Shown piece after piece: positions 25,780 through 34,587 of a stretch of 64,000 nucleotides of DNA. The first letter of the stretch is position 1; every line of letters starts with the position of its first letter. The translations under genes were made by a program, and so were the position numbers. The notes below the pieces were generated by a model. It did not search any database. It saw only the letters and a program-made list of their open reading frames with translations, and was not told the DNA's origin. Source of the stretch: Paenibacillus sp. MSJ-34 (GTDB lineage Bacteria > Bacillota > Bacilli > Paenibacillales > Paenibacillaceae); the NCBI RefSeq assembly GCF_018918005.1, contig NZ_JAHLPR010000012.1:49463-113462 (forward strand). Direction: 5' to 3'.

Positions 25780-26771
25780 TGATAATGCACCTTCCTTTCC
25801 ACCAGACGGAACTGAATCACGGTCAAAATAAGAATAATGACGAATAGCACGAGCGCTTTGGCGCTTCCCGTGCCGAATTGGAAATTGACGAATGCGTCCT
25901 GGTAAATGGAATATACGATGACATCCGTCGCTTGGGCCGGTCCGCCCTTCGTTAAAATGTTAATTTGTCCGAACGCTTGAAACGCTCCGACGACCGAGAC
26001 GATACCGACAAAAAACAACGACGGCGAGACGAGCGGAATCGAGATGCGGAAGAAGGTTCGCCAAGCGCCGGCTCCGTCGATTTTCGCGCTCTCGTATATT
26101 TCCGGCGGGATCCCTTTCAATGCGCCAAGCATGACGATATAGACGAAGCCCAAATTCATCCAAACGGTTACGATGCACACCGATAGAAGCGCCCAGTTCG
26201 GATCGGCCAGCCAAAAAATCGGATCAATGCCCGCTAAGCCGAGCCAATAATTCAACATGCCGACGCTCGGATGAAACAACATCATCCAAATAATCGAGCC
26301 CGTTCCGACGGAAATGATGACCGGCATGGAGAATATCCACTGAAACAGCCGCATCCCCGCACCTTTATGGCAGGTTAACGCCGCCAAGGCGAGAGCGACG
26401 ATCATGGCGGGAGGTACGGTCATGAGCATAAACATCATCGTCACCTTCAAGCTCTCGTAAAATGCCGGCGAAGCGAACATCGCTTGATAATTGTCCAAAC
26501 CGACGAACAGGGCGACATTGCCGCGCGGATCGGTCAAATGAAGGCTAAGATAGACCGATTTGACCATCGGATAGAATAAAAAAATAGAGAATAATGCAAG
26601 CGAAGGCGCCAATAACGCGTAGCCCAAACCGATCTCGCGCCAATCCTTCCGCTTCGCTCCTGCGGCGGCCTCTGCGGCTCGCGCCTTGCGTTTCCGGCGG
26701 GCCTTCGCGGACGGAAGCGCGCGCGGGCGCGCCGGACGATCCAGCGGTTTCATCATGTTGATCTCTTCCAT
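25776..26771 (-). CDS. ugpA: Glycerol-3-phosphate-type ABC transporter permease (UgpA-like)
   Basis: A 331-residue MalF/UgpA-type permease. A basic cytosolic N-terminus rich in Lys/Arg/Ala (residues about 10-45) precedes six membrane helices. The EAA loop reads ESAKIDGAGAWRTFFRISIPLVSP. I start at ATG 26771 because AGAGGGGGA lies 7 nt upstream; an ATG at 26792 would precede this ribosome site. It is the first gene of the minus-strand ugp unit and is divergent from the phosphodiesterase gene, with which it shares a 214-bp control region. Confidence 0.87.
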   Translation of the reverse strand: MEEINMMKPLDRPARPRALPSAKARRKRKARAAEAAAGAKRKDWREIGLGYALLAPSLALFSIFLFYPMVKSVYLSLHLTDPRGNVALFVGLDNYQAMFASPAFYESLKVTMMFMLMTVPPAMIVALALAALTCHKGAGMRLFQWIFSMPVIISVGTGSIIWMMLFHPSVGMLNYWLGLAGIDPIFWLADPNWALLSVCIVTVWMNLGFVYIVMLGALKGIPPEIYESAKIDGAGAWRTFFRISIPLVSPSLFFVGIVSVVGAFQAFGQINILTKGGPAQATDVIVYSIYQDAFVNFQFGTGSAKALVLFVIILILTVIQFRLVERKVHYQ

Positions 26772-26840
26772 ATCCAGTCCCCCTCTTCCCATTTCCGTTC
26801 CATCATATACCCGGTCTGTTAGCTGCGAATCATCGCAGCG

Positions 26841-26916
26841 TTAAACTCGTATTAACTTATATCCGCAATTTGCAAAATACGGGACGTGTTTACAGAGTCG
26901 ACCGCGAAATTTTACA
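26841..26916. promoter_or_regulatory. Candidate PhoP (Pho-box-like) sites between ugpA and ugpQ
   Basis: TTAAAC (26841-26846) and TTAACT (26852-26857) are 11 bp apart start to start. TTTACA occurs at 26889-26894 and 26911-26916, 22 bp apart. Bacillus PhoP binds TT(A/C/T)A(C/T)A repeats at 11-bp spacing, and ugp/glpQ genes are often phosphate-regulated, so these fit. They are short and incomplete, so the call is tentative. Confidence 0.4.
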
Positions 26917-26985
26917 ATAAGGAAACGACAATGCGATATACTTGAATAAGGAAACGATAACGATATGATGAAGGAGTTGTTTGCC

Positions 26986-27723
26986 ATGGAAAAGAAACGA
27001 TCGCCGCTCGTCATCGGGCATCGGGGGGCTGCCGGGGAAGCGCCGGAGAATACGCTGTCGTCGTTCCGCCTTGCGTTCGAGCAAGGAGCCGACGCTATCG
27101 AACTGGATGTTCATCTCTCTGCGGACGGGGAGCTGGTCGTCATTCACGATCACACGATCGACCGCACGACGACAGGCCAAGGAGCCGTTGCCGAACTGAC
27201 GTTGGAACAATTGAAACGGGTGGACGCGGGGGTTAAGTTTGATGAACGGTTTCGCGGAGAACGAATACCGACCTTGGCGGAAGTGTTCGAGATCGTTCCC
27301 GATCGCGCCATGGTCAATATCGAGATTAAAGCCGCAACCGGCGGCGCGCTGGAAGACCGGCTAATCGCGCTGCTGCGCGGCGGACGGCGCATGGAGCAAG
27401 CGGTCATATCGTCATACGATCATAAATGCTTGCACTATATGAAACAACAAGCGCCGGAAACGAGAGTCGGCTTGTTGTACACAAGCAATCTCGTCGACCA
27501 TCGATTGCTCGCCTCCACGTTCGGGGCGGAAGTCTATTCGCTGCATCCGTACTATGAACTGATCGCGCCGGAAGATATCCGCCTCGCCGTGGAAAGCGGG
27601 CTGGAAGTATACCCTTACACCGTCAACGGCGAGGCGTCGATGCGGGCTTTGCTGCGAACGTCCGTATCCGGCATCATTACCGATTATCCGGGGCGGCTGC
27701 GCCGCATGATCGGGGCGTCGTAA
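26986..27723 (+). CDS. ugpQ: Glycerophosphodiester phosphodiesterase (UgpQ/GlpQ-type)
   Basis: A 245-residue cytosolic enzyme that hydrolyses glycerophosphodiesters to glycerol-3-phosphate and an alcohol. The GDPD signature is complete: GHRGAAGEAPENTLSSF with the metal-binding residues, ELDVHLSADGELVVIHDHTIDRTT with Glu/Asp/His, and IEIKA. No signal peptide, so it would act on substrates imported by the divergent UgpAEB system. I start at ATG 26986, with AAGGAG 10 nt upstream; the ATG at 26965 lies before that site. The response regulator follows after 61 nt on the same strand. Confidence 0.92.
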   Translation: MEKKRSPLVIGHRGAAGEAPENTLSSFRLAFEQGADAIELDVHLSADGELVVIHDHTIDRTTTGQGAVAELTLEQLKRVDAGVKFDERFRGERIPTLAEVFEIVPDRAMVNIEIKAATGGALEDRLIALLRGGRRMEQAVISSYDHKCLHYMKQQAPETRVGLLYTSNLVDHRLLASTFGAEVYSLHPYYELIAPEDIRLAVESGLEVYPYTVNGEASMRALLRTSVSGIITDYPGRLRRMIGAS

Positions 27724-27784
27724 CATCCAATCAACGCACTCGAAGCAGTACTAGATTTGGTAAAGGAAGGACGCGAGGTATGGA

Positions 27785-28486
27785 ATGGACCCCATTCATA
27801 TGCTTGTCGTGGAAGACGACATCGATATTAACCGACTGTTGACCATTAACTTGCGCAAAGAAGGATATGCCGTGGAACAGGCCTTTGACGGCAAACAGGC
27901 GTTGGAAAAAGCAGCCAATCGAACGTACAGCCTTGTTCTGCTGGACCTTATGCTGCCTTACGTGAACGGGCTCGAAGTGATGCGCCGGATTCGCGAGCAT
28001 AGCACCGTGCCGATCGTTCTGCTGACCGCCAAAGGCGAGGAGACGGATAAGGTCATCGGTTTGGGAGCGGGGGCTGACGATTATATCGTCAAGCCCTTTT
28101 CGATTCACGAAGTGATCGCCCGCGTGCAGGCGCATGTAAGACGGCATGTCTTTTTCAACCGCAGCGATGCGGAAGCGGACCGCCCTTTGTCGCACGGCGA
28201 TTTGGAGCTGGATCCGAAACGCTGTACGGTCGCCAAAAACGGAGAGCCGCTGAACTTGACGGCGAAAGAATTCCATCTGCTCAAATGTTTCATGACCCAT
28301 CCCAAGCAAGTATTTACGAAGCAGCAATTGTTCTACCAAGTATGGGGCCAAGAGTACATGGGAGACGACAATACCGTAATGGTTCATATCCGCCGCTTGC
28401 GGGCGAAAATCGAAGATCGGCCCGACGAACCCCGATATATCGTGACGGTATGGGGAATGGGCTACAAGTTGGGGGACACGGAATGA
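27785..28486 (+). CDS. OmpR/PhoB-family response regulator
   Basis: A 233-residue regulator with receiver (VVEDDIDINR, phospho-Asp in LVLLDLMLPYVNG, Lys in YIVKPFS) and winged-helix output (DNTVMVHIRRLRAKIEDRP ... GMGYKLG). A GAGG lies about 7 nt before ATG 27785. It overlaps the kinase gene by 4 nt. The three 11-bp-spaced TGTAA repeats upstream of the ABC genes (29423-29449) are its likely site, because OmpR-type regulators bind such direct repeats. Confidence 0.92.
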   Translation: MDPIHMLVVEDDIDINRLLTINLRKEGYAVEQAFDGKQALEKAANRTYSLVLLDLMLPYVNGLEVMRRIREHSTVPIVLLTAKGEETDKVIGLGAGADDYIVKPFSIHEVIARVQAHVRRHVFFNRSDAEADRPLSHGDLELDPKRCTVAKNGEPLNLTAKEFHLLKCFMTHPKQVFTKQQLFYQVWGQEYMGDDNTVMVHIRRLRAKIEDRPDEPRYIVTVWGMGYKLGDTE

Positions 28487-29427
28487 TGGCCTGGGCGATT
28501 GCGGCGACCGCGGCCGCGGTACTTCTTTTCGTATTGCTGTTCAAGTTTCATAGGGAAATTACGCGGATGAACCGTCAGTTGAAACAGATGCTTGACAGGC
28601 AGCAGCATCCCTTCGTCCGCGAGCCGTCCGTCTTCGCGGCCAATCGGCAGTTGATACGGCACATCAACGAAGTATTGCGGCAAATCGAGCGGATTACCGA
28701 GGAAAAAAACAAGAGCGAAACGGCCCGAAAACAGCTCGTCTCCAACATCTCCCACGACTTGCGAACCCCGCTCACTTCATTGCTCGGCTATGTCGAAATG
28801 CTTGATACGGACGAAAATTTGCAAAAAGAAGAGCAAGCGGAATATATCCGGATCGTTCATCATAAAGCCCGTACGCTCTATGAGCTCGCGGAGCAATTTT
28901 TCGAGCTTTCCCGTCTGGAGGCGGGCGAGGAGCCTTTGCACCGCGAACGCATCAATGTATCCGAGACGGTCCGGCAAATTTTATTTTCATACTATGAAGA
29001 TTTTAAAGCCCGCCACTTGGAGCCGTCGTTGGATTTGCCGGACGCCGACGCATTCGCTGTGGCCGATCGAAGGGCGCTGACGCGGATCTTGACGAACCTG
29101 ATCGCCAACAGTTTGCGGCACGGCGCAGGCGGGGACCGTTTCGGCGTACGGGTGCGGGACGAAGCGGATAATGTAGCGGTTGAAGTATGGGACAACGGGA
29201 AGGGGATTCCCGCGCCGGAACTGGATCGCATCTGGAGCCGGATGTATACGCTGGGGCCGTCCAGGAATAAAGCTTTGCACGGCAGCGGGCTGGGACTTCA
29301 TATCGTTAAGCAATTGGTGGAGCGGATGGGAGGGGGCATTGATGCCGGCAGCGTCCCGTACGAGCGGACATCATTCGTCTTCCGTCTGCCGAAAGATCGC
29401 GGCGGCGAAGAGTTAAGACTTTTGTAA
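28483..29427 (+). CDS. Sensor histidine kinase
   Basis: A 314-residue kinase starting MMAWAIAATAAAVLLFVLLFKF: one N-terminal membrane helix, then a coiled region (FHREITRMNRQLKQMLDRQ) and the phospho-acceptor motif SNISHDLRTPLTSLLGY, N box LIANSLRHGA, DNGKGI and GSGLGLHIVKQ. It has practically no extracellular part, so sensing is probably through the membrane, a partner protein or a transporter. ATG 28483 overlaps the regulator stop; GGGGGAC precedes it. Kinases with this small N-terminus next to BcrA/CprA-type exporters often respond to cell-wall antibiotics; this is analogy. Confidence 0.9.
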   Translation: MMAWAIAATAAAVLLFVLLFKFHREITRMNRQLKQMLDRQQHPFVREPSVFAANRQLIRHINEVLRQIERITEEKNKSETARKQLVSNISHDLRTPLTSLLGYVEMLDTDENLQKEEQAEYIRIVHHKARTLYELAEQFFELSRLEAGEEPLHRERINVSETVRQILFSYYEDFKARHLEPSLDLPDADAFAVADRRALTRILTNLIANSLRHGAGGDRFGVRVRDEADNVAVEVWDNGKGIPAPELDRIWSRMYTLGPSRNKALHGSGLGLHIVKQLVERMGGGIDAGSVPYERTSFVFRLPKDRGGEELRLL

Positions 29428-29449
29428 GAACCGTGTAAAAACAGTGTAA
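29423..29449 (+). promoter_or_regulatory. Three TGTAA direct repeats at 11-bp period upstream of the ABC exporter
   Basis: TGTAA begins at 29423, 29434 and 29445, with flanking bases also similar (GAAC, AAAC, GATC after each). The 11-bp period is the hallmark of OmpR/PhoB-type binding sites. They start in the kinase stop codon and end before a possible -10 (TACGAT at 29461). They probably allow the adjacent response regulator to activate the exporter genes. Confidence 0.65.
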
Positions 29450-29544
29450 GATCTCTCCTTTACGATAAAGAAGCAGCAGCAAGGACGCCGGGAAGCCGAT
29501 ACATTGTCGGCGTCGGCATCGGAACTAGGAGGATGAACGGCAGA

Positions 29545-30465
29545 ATGGATATTGTATTGCAAACGCGAAAGTTGACGAAAACGTATAAACGCAAACGGAT
29601 CGTCAGCGAAGTCGACATGACGGTCAGGAAGGGGGAGGTCTACGGATTTCTGGGACAAAACGGAGCCGGCAAGACAACCACATTGCGTATGATCATGGGA
29701 TTGGTCCAGCCGACATCCGGCGAGGTGGAGTTGTTTGGCCGGAACGTGCGTCAAGGCCGGCACAATCTTCACGGGCGGATCGGATCGATCGTCGAAGTGC
29801 CGGGTTTCTATCTCCATTTAACGGCGGAGCAAAATTTGGAGATTCACCGCCGTCTCATGGGCGTTCAAGATCCGGATACGATTCGCAAGCATCTGAAGTT
29901 AGTCGGCTTGCAGGACGCGGCGGACAAGAAGGTGAAGACATTCTCGCTCGGCATGAAGCAACGGCTCGGCATCGCAAGAGCGCTGCTCCACTATCCTGAA
30001 CTGCTTATTTTGGACGAGCCGACCAACGGATTGGATCCGCTTAGCATGAAGGAAACGAGGGAAATGATTTTAAACCTTTGCCGCCAGAGGGAGCTTACCG
30101 TATTGATCTCGAGCCACATCTTAAGCGAAATTCAACAGTTGGCCACCCGGATCGGAATTATTCATCAAGGCGTATTGCTTGAACAGATCGACTACCGGGA
30201 TCTCTTGAAGAAAAACCGCAGCTATATTCACATTCAGGTAGATAACGATACAAAAGCGGCCATGCTGCTGGAGCAGAAGCTAGGCGTAACCGATTATACC
30301 GTCTGGGAAAAAAATGCGCTCCGTCTTTACGAACGGTTGGACGATGCGGCAACGATCAACGAAATGTTGGTGACGAACGGAATTAAGGTGCACGATATAT
30401 CGGTGGCGGGGCAATCCCTGGAAGACTATTTCGTGCGATTGACGGGGGATCGACATGATGATTGA
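29545..30465 (+). CDS. ABC transporter ATPase, BcrA/lantibiotic-immunity type
   Basis: A 306-residue ATPase, the usual size for BcrA-type proteins (bacitracin or lantibiotic export/immunity). Walker A GQNGAGKTTT, Q-loop, signature SLGMKQRLG, Walker B LLILDEPTNGLD and switch His SSH are intact. The C-terminal ~90 residues form a regulatory extension as in BcrA. I start at ATG 29545 (DIVLQTRKLTKTYK), 12 nt after AGGAGG; the ATG at 29533 touches the ribosome site directly. It overlaps the permease gene by 11 nt. Confidence 0.88.
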   Translation: MDIVLQTRKLTKTYKRKRIVSEVDMTVRKGEVYGFLGQNGAGKTTTLRMIMGLVQPTSGEVELFGRNVRQGRHNLHGRIGSIVEVPGFYLHLTAEQNLEIHRRLMGVQDPDTIRKHLKLVGLQDAADKKVKTFSLGMKQRLGIARALLHYPELLILDEPTNGLDPLSMKETREMILNLCRQRELTVLISSHILSEIQQLATRIGIIHQGVLLEQIDYRDLLKKNRSYIHIQVDNDTKAAMLLEQKLGVTDYTVWEKNALRLYERLDDAATINEMLVTNGIKVHDISVAGQSLEDYFVRLTGDRHDD

Positions 30466-31177
30466 ACTGATTCGCTGTGAATGGCTGAAATTCAAGAGAA
30501 CGCCGCTGTTATTGTACGTCTTTGCAGGCGCCGTCGTTTTTCCGCTGATGAATGCATGGAATTGGATCAGAGACGGCGTTCGCCACGACAGTTGGGATGC
30601 GCTCCTGAAGACAATCGACTTTCAAATGTTCACCTTCTCCGGGGTATTGATCTTCTCGATCATTGCCGCCTCGCTATATGCGAAAGAGTTTACGGACAAG
30701 ACGATGAATACGCTGCTGACCTATCCGGCGTCCCGCCGGCAAGTCTATATCGGAAAGTTTCTGTTCTTATGCATCGTTGCAGCTCTCGTGTATGTGTTCA
30801 AAACCGCGACGACCTTGGCGGTTGGAGTATGGTTCGTCAATGAGCCTCTGACGATGGGCCGCGTTCTCACACAACTGAAGGCAGACGGAAGCTCCTACCT
30901 GTTTCAAGTCGCTATCCTGCCGATGTACACGTTCCTTATATCCGTATTTAAAAATGCGACCGTACCGATCGTTTTCGCGGTCATCGGAGCTTTCGGTAAT
31001 ATTTTCGTCCTGAATGCGCCGTTTCCTATGCAATATTATCCTTTTTTCTGTCCGTTGCTGCCCTTGAACATGGTACCCTACGACCCGTTTTACGCGTTTA
31101 TGACCGCCTTTCTCGTCCTTGCCGCAGGTTTGTACGCCAATTTGCTGTATTACAGCAGAGCGGACTTCCATCAATAG
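30455..31177 (+). CDS. ABC-2-type permease, partner of the BcrA-like ATPase
   Basis: A 240-residue membrane protein with six predicted helices. It carries CEWLKFKRTPLLLYV at the start and AASLYAKEFTDKTMNTLLTYPASRRQVYIGKF, the conserved coupling region of BcrB/EpiE/MutE-type permeases. It overlaps the ATPase gene end, showing tight coupling. Together they would form a 2+2 exporter or flippase for a peptide antibiotic or a lipid; the substrate is inferred only from family. Confidence 0.85.
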   Translation: MMIELIRCEWLKFKRTPLLLYVFAGAVVFPLMNAWNWIRDGVRHDSWDALLKTIDFQMFTFSGVLIFSIIAASLYAKEFTDKTMNTLLTYPASRRQVYIGKFLFLCIVAALVYVFKTATTLAVGVWFVNEPLTMGRVLTQLKADGSSYLFQVAILPMYTFLISVFKNATVPIVFAVIGAFGNIFVLNAPFPMQYYPFFCPLLPLNMVPYDPFYAFMTAFLVLAAGLYANLLYYSRADFHQ

Positions 31178-31253
31178 GCGGCGGCGCGGCCGACGGAGAA
31201 GGGGAAGCCGTGGGGATGCCGCATCGAAGAAGAGATAAAGGAGAGTACTTGTA

Positions 31254-32711
31254 ATGATACGTAACGGAGAGAAGAAAACGGGAACGAACCGCAAGCGATG
31301 GACGTCGTGGTCAAAGCCGCTCATGCTGGCGATCGCCGCTTGCATGACGCTATTCCCGGCGAACGCCATCCGCGCGTCGGCCGAGGAGCCGGCCAACCCC
31401 TATGTGGAAATGATTCGGAATCATGCGAACAACCGAAGCGAATGGAAAGCTTGGATGCGGGAAAATGCGAACCCGATCGCAAGCGTGCCGACGCGGGACA
31501 AGGACGAGTTCGCGGATTTGCAATTTTTGAAGCCGCTGCTGCAAAATCAGCGAATCGTCATGCTGGGCGAAAGCTCGCATGGGGTGAAGGAATTCAACTC
31601 GGTCAAAGCCCGATTGGTTCGATTTCTGCATCAGGAGCTCGGCTTCGATGTCGTCGCCTTCGAATCCGGCTGGGCCGACGCATATGCCGTGAATGCGCAA
31701 GCCACTTCTCTATCGGGGCTCGAGATGATGAAAAAGAGCATTTTTCCCGTATGGCATACGAAAGAAGTGCAATCGTTGTTCGAATATATACGAAAGCAAG
31801 CCGAAACCGATCATCCGCTTGAGTTGGCCGGGGTCGACATGCAGCCGATGAACGCATTCACAGATTATATCAAGAAATGGCTCGCCGAAGTTGATAAGAA
31901 GCAAGCCGAGAAGTGGAACAAGCTGGAGGACAATTACAGCGATGCCGTATACTCCCCGGAATTAACATGGAATGAGCTTAAGAAGAAGCGGCCCGAATGG
32001 ATCCAAGGATACGAGGAACTGAAAAAGTTCGTCCGTCTTCGTCGCGTGGAATTGTCTGCCGCGCGCCCGGACCGGCCTGAACTGGCAAGCATTCTGGAAC
32101 GGGCGATAGACGAAAGAATTCGCGTACTGAACGATTTCGCCGAAGCGAGAACGTGGTTATACTCCCAAGATGAGAAAACCTTCGAAATTCCCACTAGCGT
32201 AAACGACAATTTCAACTATATTCGAGATTTGGCGATGGCCGAACATTTGACTTGGCTGGCGGAAGAAATGTATCCGGACAAAAAGATCATCGTCTGGGGC
32301 CATAACTATCACCTGCGCAAACAAAATACGTCGGTGCAGGACGATCTGTTGTATATGGGTCTGCCCATGCCGACTTTGGGCGAATTGCTCCCCGATCGCT
32401 TGAAGGACCAAGTCTATTCCGTCGGGCTGTATATGTACCAAGGGGAAACCGCGTCAAATACGAGAGAAGCCGTGAAGGTTCAATCTCCGCACGATCCGGG
32501 CAGCTTGGAAGCGATCATGAAGCTCGCCGGCCGCGATGCCGTCTTCGTCGATATGAAGCATCAACGGCCTAACGTAGGCAACGCTTGGATGTTTACGCCG
32601 CGGAAATCATTGTATTGGGGCATGCTTGAGGAAACGTTCATTCCGCGCAATCAATATGACGGAATCATATGGATCGACACGGCGCATCTGCCCGATTATA
32701 TCGACTCTTAA
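31254..32711 (+). CDS. Secreted erythromycin-esterase-family protein
   Basis: A 485-residue protein with a signal peptide (basic start, hydrophobic PLMLAIAACMTLFPANAIRASA). The body matches the Ere family: LGESSHGVKEF at 104-114, VVAFESGW, GVDMQPMN, and HNYHLRK toward the C-terminus. EreA/EreB open the macrolide lactone ring using a His/Glu pair; GESSHG holds the equivalent Glu and His. Many family members act on unknown esters, so macrolide resistance cannot be claimed. AAGGAGA lies 9 nt before the ATG. It follows the permease gene after 76 nt with no terminator seen, so it may belong to the same response-regulator-controlled unit. Confidence 0.85.
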   Translation: MIRNGEKKTGTNRKRWTSWSKPLMLAIAACMTLFPANAIRASAEEPANPYVEMIRNHANNRSEWKAWMRENANPIASVPTRDKDEFADLQFLKPLLQNQRIVMLGESSHGVKEFNSVKARLVRFLHQELGFDVVAFESGWADAYAVNAQATSLSGLEMMKKSIFPVWHTKEVQSLFEYIRKQAETDHPLELAGVDMQPMNAFTDYIKKWLAEVDKKQAEKWNKLEDNYSDAVYSPELTWNELKKKRPEWIQGYEELKKFVRLRRVELSAARPDRPELASILERAIDERIRVLNDFAEARTWLYSQDEKTFEIPTSVNDNFNYIRDLAMAEHLTWLAEEMYPDKKIIVWGHNYHLRKQNTSVQDDLLYMGLPMPTLGELLPDRLKDQVYSVGLYMYQGETASNTREAVKVQSPHDPGSLEAIMKLAGRDAVFVDMKHQRPNVGNAWMFTPRKSLYWGMLEETFIPRNQYDGIIWIDTAHLPDYIDS

Positions 32712-32949
32712 ACATGCCAAGTGGTACTCGGTGCGGTACTTGCGCGAACAATACCGTTATTAGCGGCGCGAACGAAATCGTATTGCCGCAAAACGGTACC
32801 GTTGTTCGCGGGCGACGCAGTTTCGAAGTACGAAATTACCTTGCATTAATGTGTTAGCGAAACGGGTCTGTCTCCAAGTCATCCATGATGGCTGGGACAG
32901 CCCTTCGTTATAGAGGTTTCTTCCTTCGCGCGTTAGTGCTTCTTTCGCC

Positions 32950-33075
32950 CCTTTTGCCGAAATCCCCCTCGTTCAGAAAGCTCCGTAATATGAGCTCCGT
33001 TCAGTCGTCCAGATCTGACTTCCTCCTTCTATCCCATTCTCATCCCCTTTGTCGAAATCCCCTTCGTTCAGAAAG
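32950..33075. repeat. Two direct copies of a ~30-bp motif left of the transposase
   Basis: The motif GAAATCCCC-(C/T)TCGTTCAGAAAG occurs at about 32950-32980 and 33044-33075. An inverted copy (TTTCTGAACGAAGGGGAT...TCGACA) lies at 34387-34416 on the other side of the transposase gene. They could be remains of element ends. The whole 32712-33260 gap has otherwise no gene; around 32868-32905 a weak GGG-CTGTC hairpin follows the Ere gene, and palindromic TTCGCGC/GTACCG tracts lie at 32730-32815. Confidence 0.6.
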
Positions 33076-33260
33076 TTGGAAAAACCAGCTTTTTTCAGCG
33101 GCCAAGCCATTCATTCGCTTTCTAAAGGGAATTTTTAATTGCTCGAGAAAGTATTTAATTTTTCTTCCAAAAATTAAATAAATAATATTGAAATAGGAAC
33201 ATTCGTTTGGTAAAATAAAGGGGAACGTAGGTTCTAATTATTGTGCCAGGAGGGATTGTC

Positions 33261-34157
33261 ATGACCGAGTTGTTATCATTTGAGGCGTTTTCTGCCTATT
33301 ATGAGAAGGAAGAGACATGCGCGAAAGCATGGTACGAGATGAGATGGCCGGACGGGTTCCGATGCCCCCGGTGCCAGCATCATACCGCTTACGTTATCAC
33401 GACCCGCAAACTCCCTCTATATGAGTGCCAATCCTGCAGGGCGCAAACTTCGCTCATTGCCGGTACGGTCATGGAAGGCAGCCGCACCTCGCTGCGCAAA
33501 TGGTTTCAGGCGATCTATCTCCATGCAAGGCCAGAGGGCGTCAACGCGATACAATTATCCCGAATCATCGAGGTAACTTACAAAACCGCTTGGCTCATCT
33601 GCCACAAGCTGCGGTATGCCATGTCCCAGACGGAATCGACGGAGCTGTTGTCCGGACTGGTTCGCATTTCGGAAGCGATCTATGCCTTGAGGATCACGCC
33701 CGGCTCGAATTGGCATAAACAAGCACAACCTCTGCTCATCGGCGCTTCGGAGGACGAGAACGGGGTGATCGTGAAAATAAAAATCGAAAAACAACGCAAA
33801 GAACCGATCAAAACTTGCTTTAAGCCTTTTCCGGTCGATCATTTTATCGATCGTTATGTGGATCCGAAGGCGGCTGCCGGTGCGATTGTGACGCGCCGCA
33901 TCGGACGCGACAGGAACCTAACGTTAATACGGCTTGGATGGGAAGTGGAAACGTGGCTTGCTTGCCGGTTCGGGGGCATTGGAAGCAAGCATCTGCAAGC
34001 TTATTTGAATCATTATTGTTACATGTTTAACCATAGTCAACCATCCCCGCTGAAATCGCTATTCGACAGCTGCGTTACTTCACGAACGATTACTTATCCT
34101 GAGCTTGTCGGCCGTACTTCCGATTCCGGTAAAGTTCCTTATAAAATCGCATCCTAA
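33261..34157 (+). CDS. IS1595-like zinc-ribbon transposase, catalytic core degenerate
   Basis: A 298-residue protein. An N-terminal zinc ribbon CPRCQHHT ... YECQSCRAQTS is followed by SRTSLRKWFQAIYLHARPEGVNAIQLSRIIEVTYKTAWLICHKLR, the DNA-binding and helical part typical of IS1595/ISXO2 transposases. The C-terminal GSKHLQAYLNHYCYMFN is also conserved. The catalytic positions are not: where the family has VEIDETY, this protein has VRISEAIY, and the second Asp region is unrecognisable. It is therefore a decayed or domesticated transposase. GGAGGGA is 8 nt before ATG 33261; a GTG at 33243 is less likely. Confidence 0.75.
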   Translation: MTELLSFEAFSAYYEKEETCAKAWYEMRWPDGFRCPRCQHHTAYVITTRKLPLYECQSCRAQTSLIAGTVMEGSRTSLRKWFQAIYLHARPEGVNAIQLSRIIEVTYKTAWLICHKLRYAMSQTESTELLSGLVRISEAIYALRITPGSNWHKQAQPLLIGASEDENGVIVKIKIEKQRKEPIKTCFKPFPVDHFIDRYVDPKAAAGAIVTRRIGRDRNLTLIRLGWEVETWLACRFGGIGSKHLQAYLNHYCYMFNHSQPSPLKSLFDSCVTSRTITYPELVGRTSDSGKVPYKIAS

Positions 34158-34306
34158 TCGATTGTCCTTATTTCGGTATTTTCATGCGATGCCGCATTAT
34201 TTCACTTTCGATTTCGTAGCAGATTACATCATTTGCACCTCTATCTCTACTCCAGTTCTGCCTTGCGCTTTACATAATACATAAGCTGCAGCACTATCTG
34301 GGTTCG

Positions 34307-34386
34307 TTTTTTCTTCGCTTCATGCCAAACAAGCGATCAAACCTCAATTTTTCTTCGCTTCATGGCAAACAAGCGATCAAACCTCA
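34307..34386. repeat. Two tandem copies of a 40-bp unit
   Basis: The unit containing TTCTTCGCTTCATG-CAAACAAGCGATCAAACCTCA occurs at 34307-34346 and 34347-34386, with one C/G difference in the middle. It abuts the inverted motif at 34387. The 34158-34587 gap has no convincing gene. Confidence 0.85.
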
Positions 34387-34416
34387 TTTCTGAACGAAGG
34401 GGATATCGACAGAAGG
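34387..34416. repeat. Inverted copy of the left-flank motif
   Basis: TTTCTGAACGAAGGGGAT followed by A-TCGACA is the reverse complement of the motif at 33044-33075 with few mismatches. It bounds the transposase region on the right. Confidence 0.6.
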
Positions 34417-34587
34417 CGAAAAAAATAGATATACCGGGAGCGCCCCAGGCCCACAAACATACTCCAACAAGCGCTGCACCGATTATCGAACATTAGGCGA
34501 AATGCTTCGCCCGCCTCCCTATTGAAAAGGACTCGCCGCCCGTGTAATGTATAGGTAGAATAACAAATTTTCACAGTAGGGTAAGGA

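Noticed and set aside
28285..28482. Upstream extension of the second histidine kinase
   Set aside because: The codons lie within the response-regulator gene in another frame; the ATG at 28483 with GGGGGAC and 4-nt overlap is the natural start.
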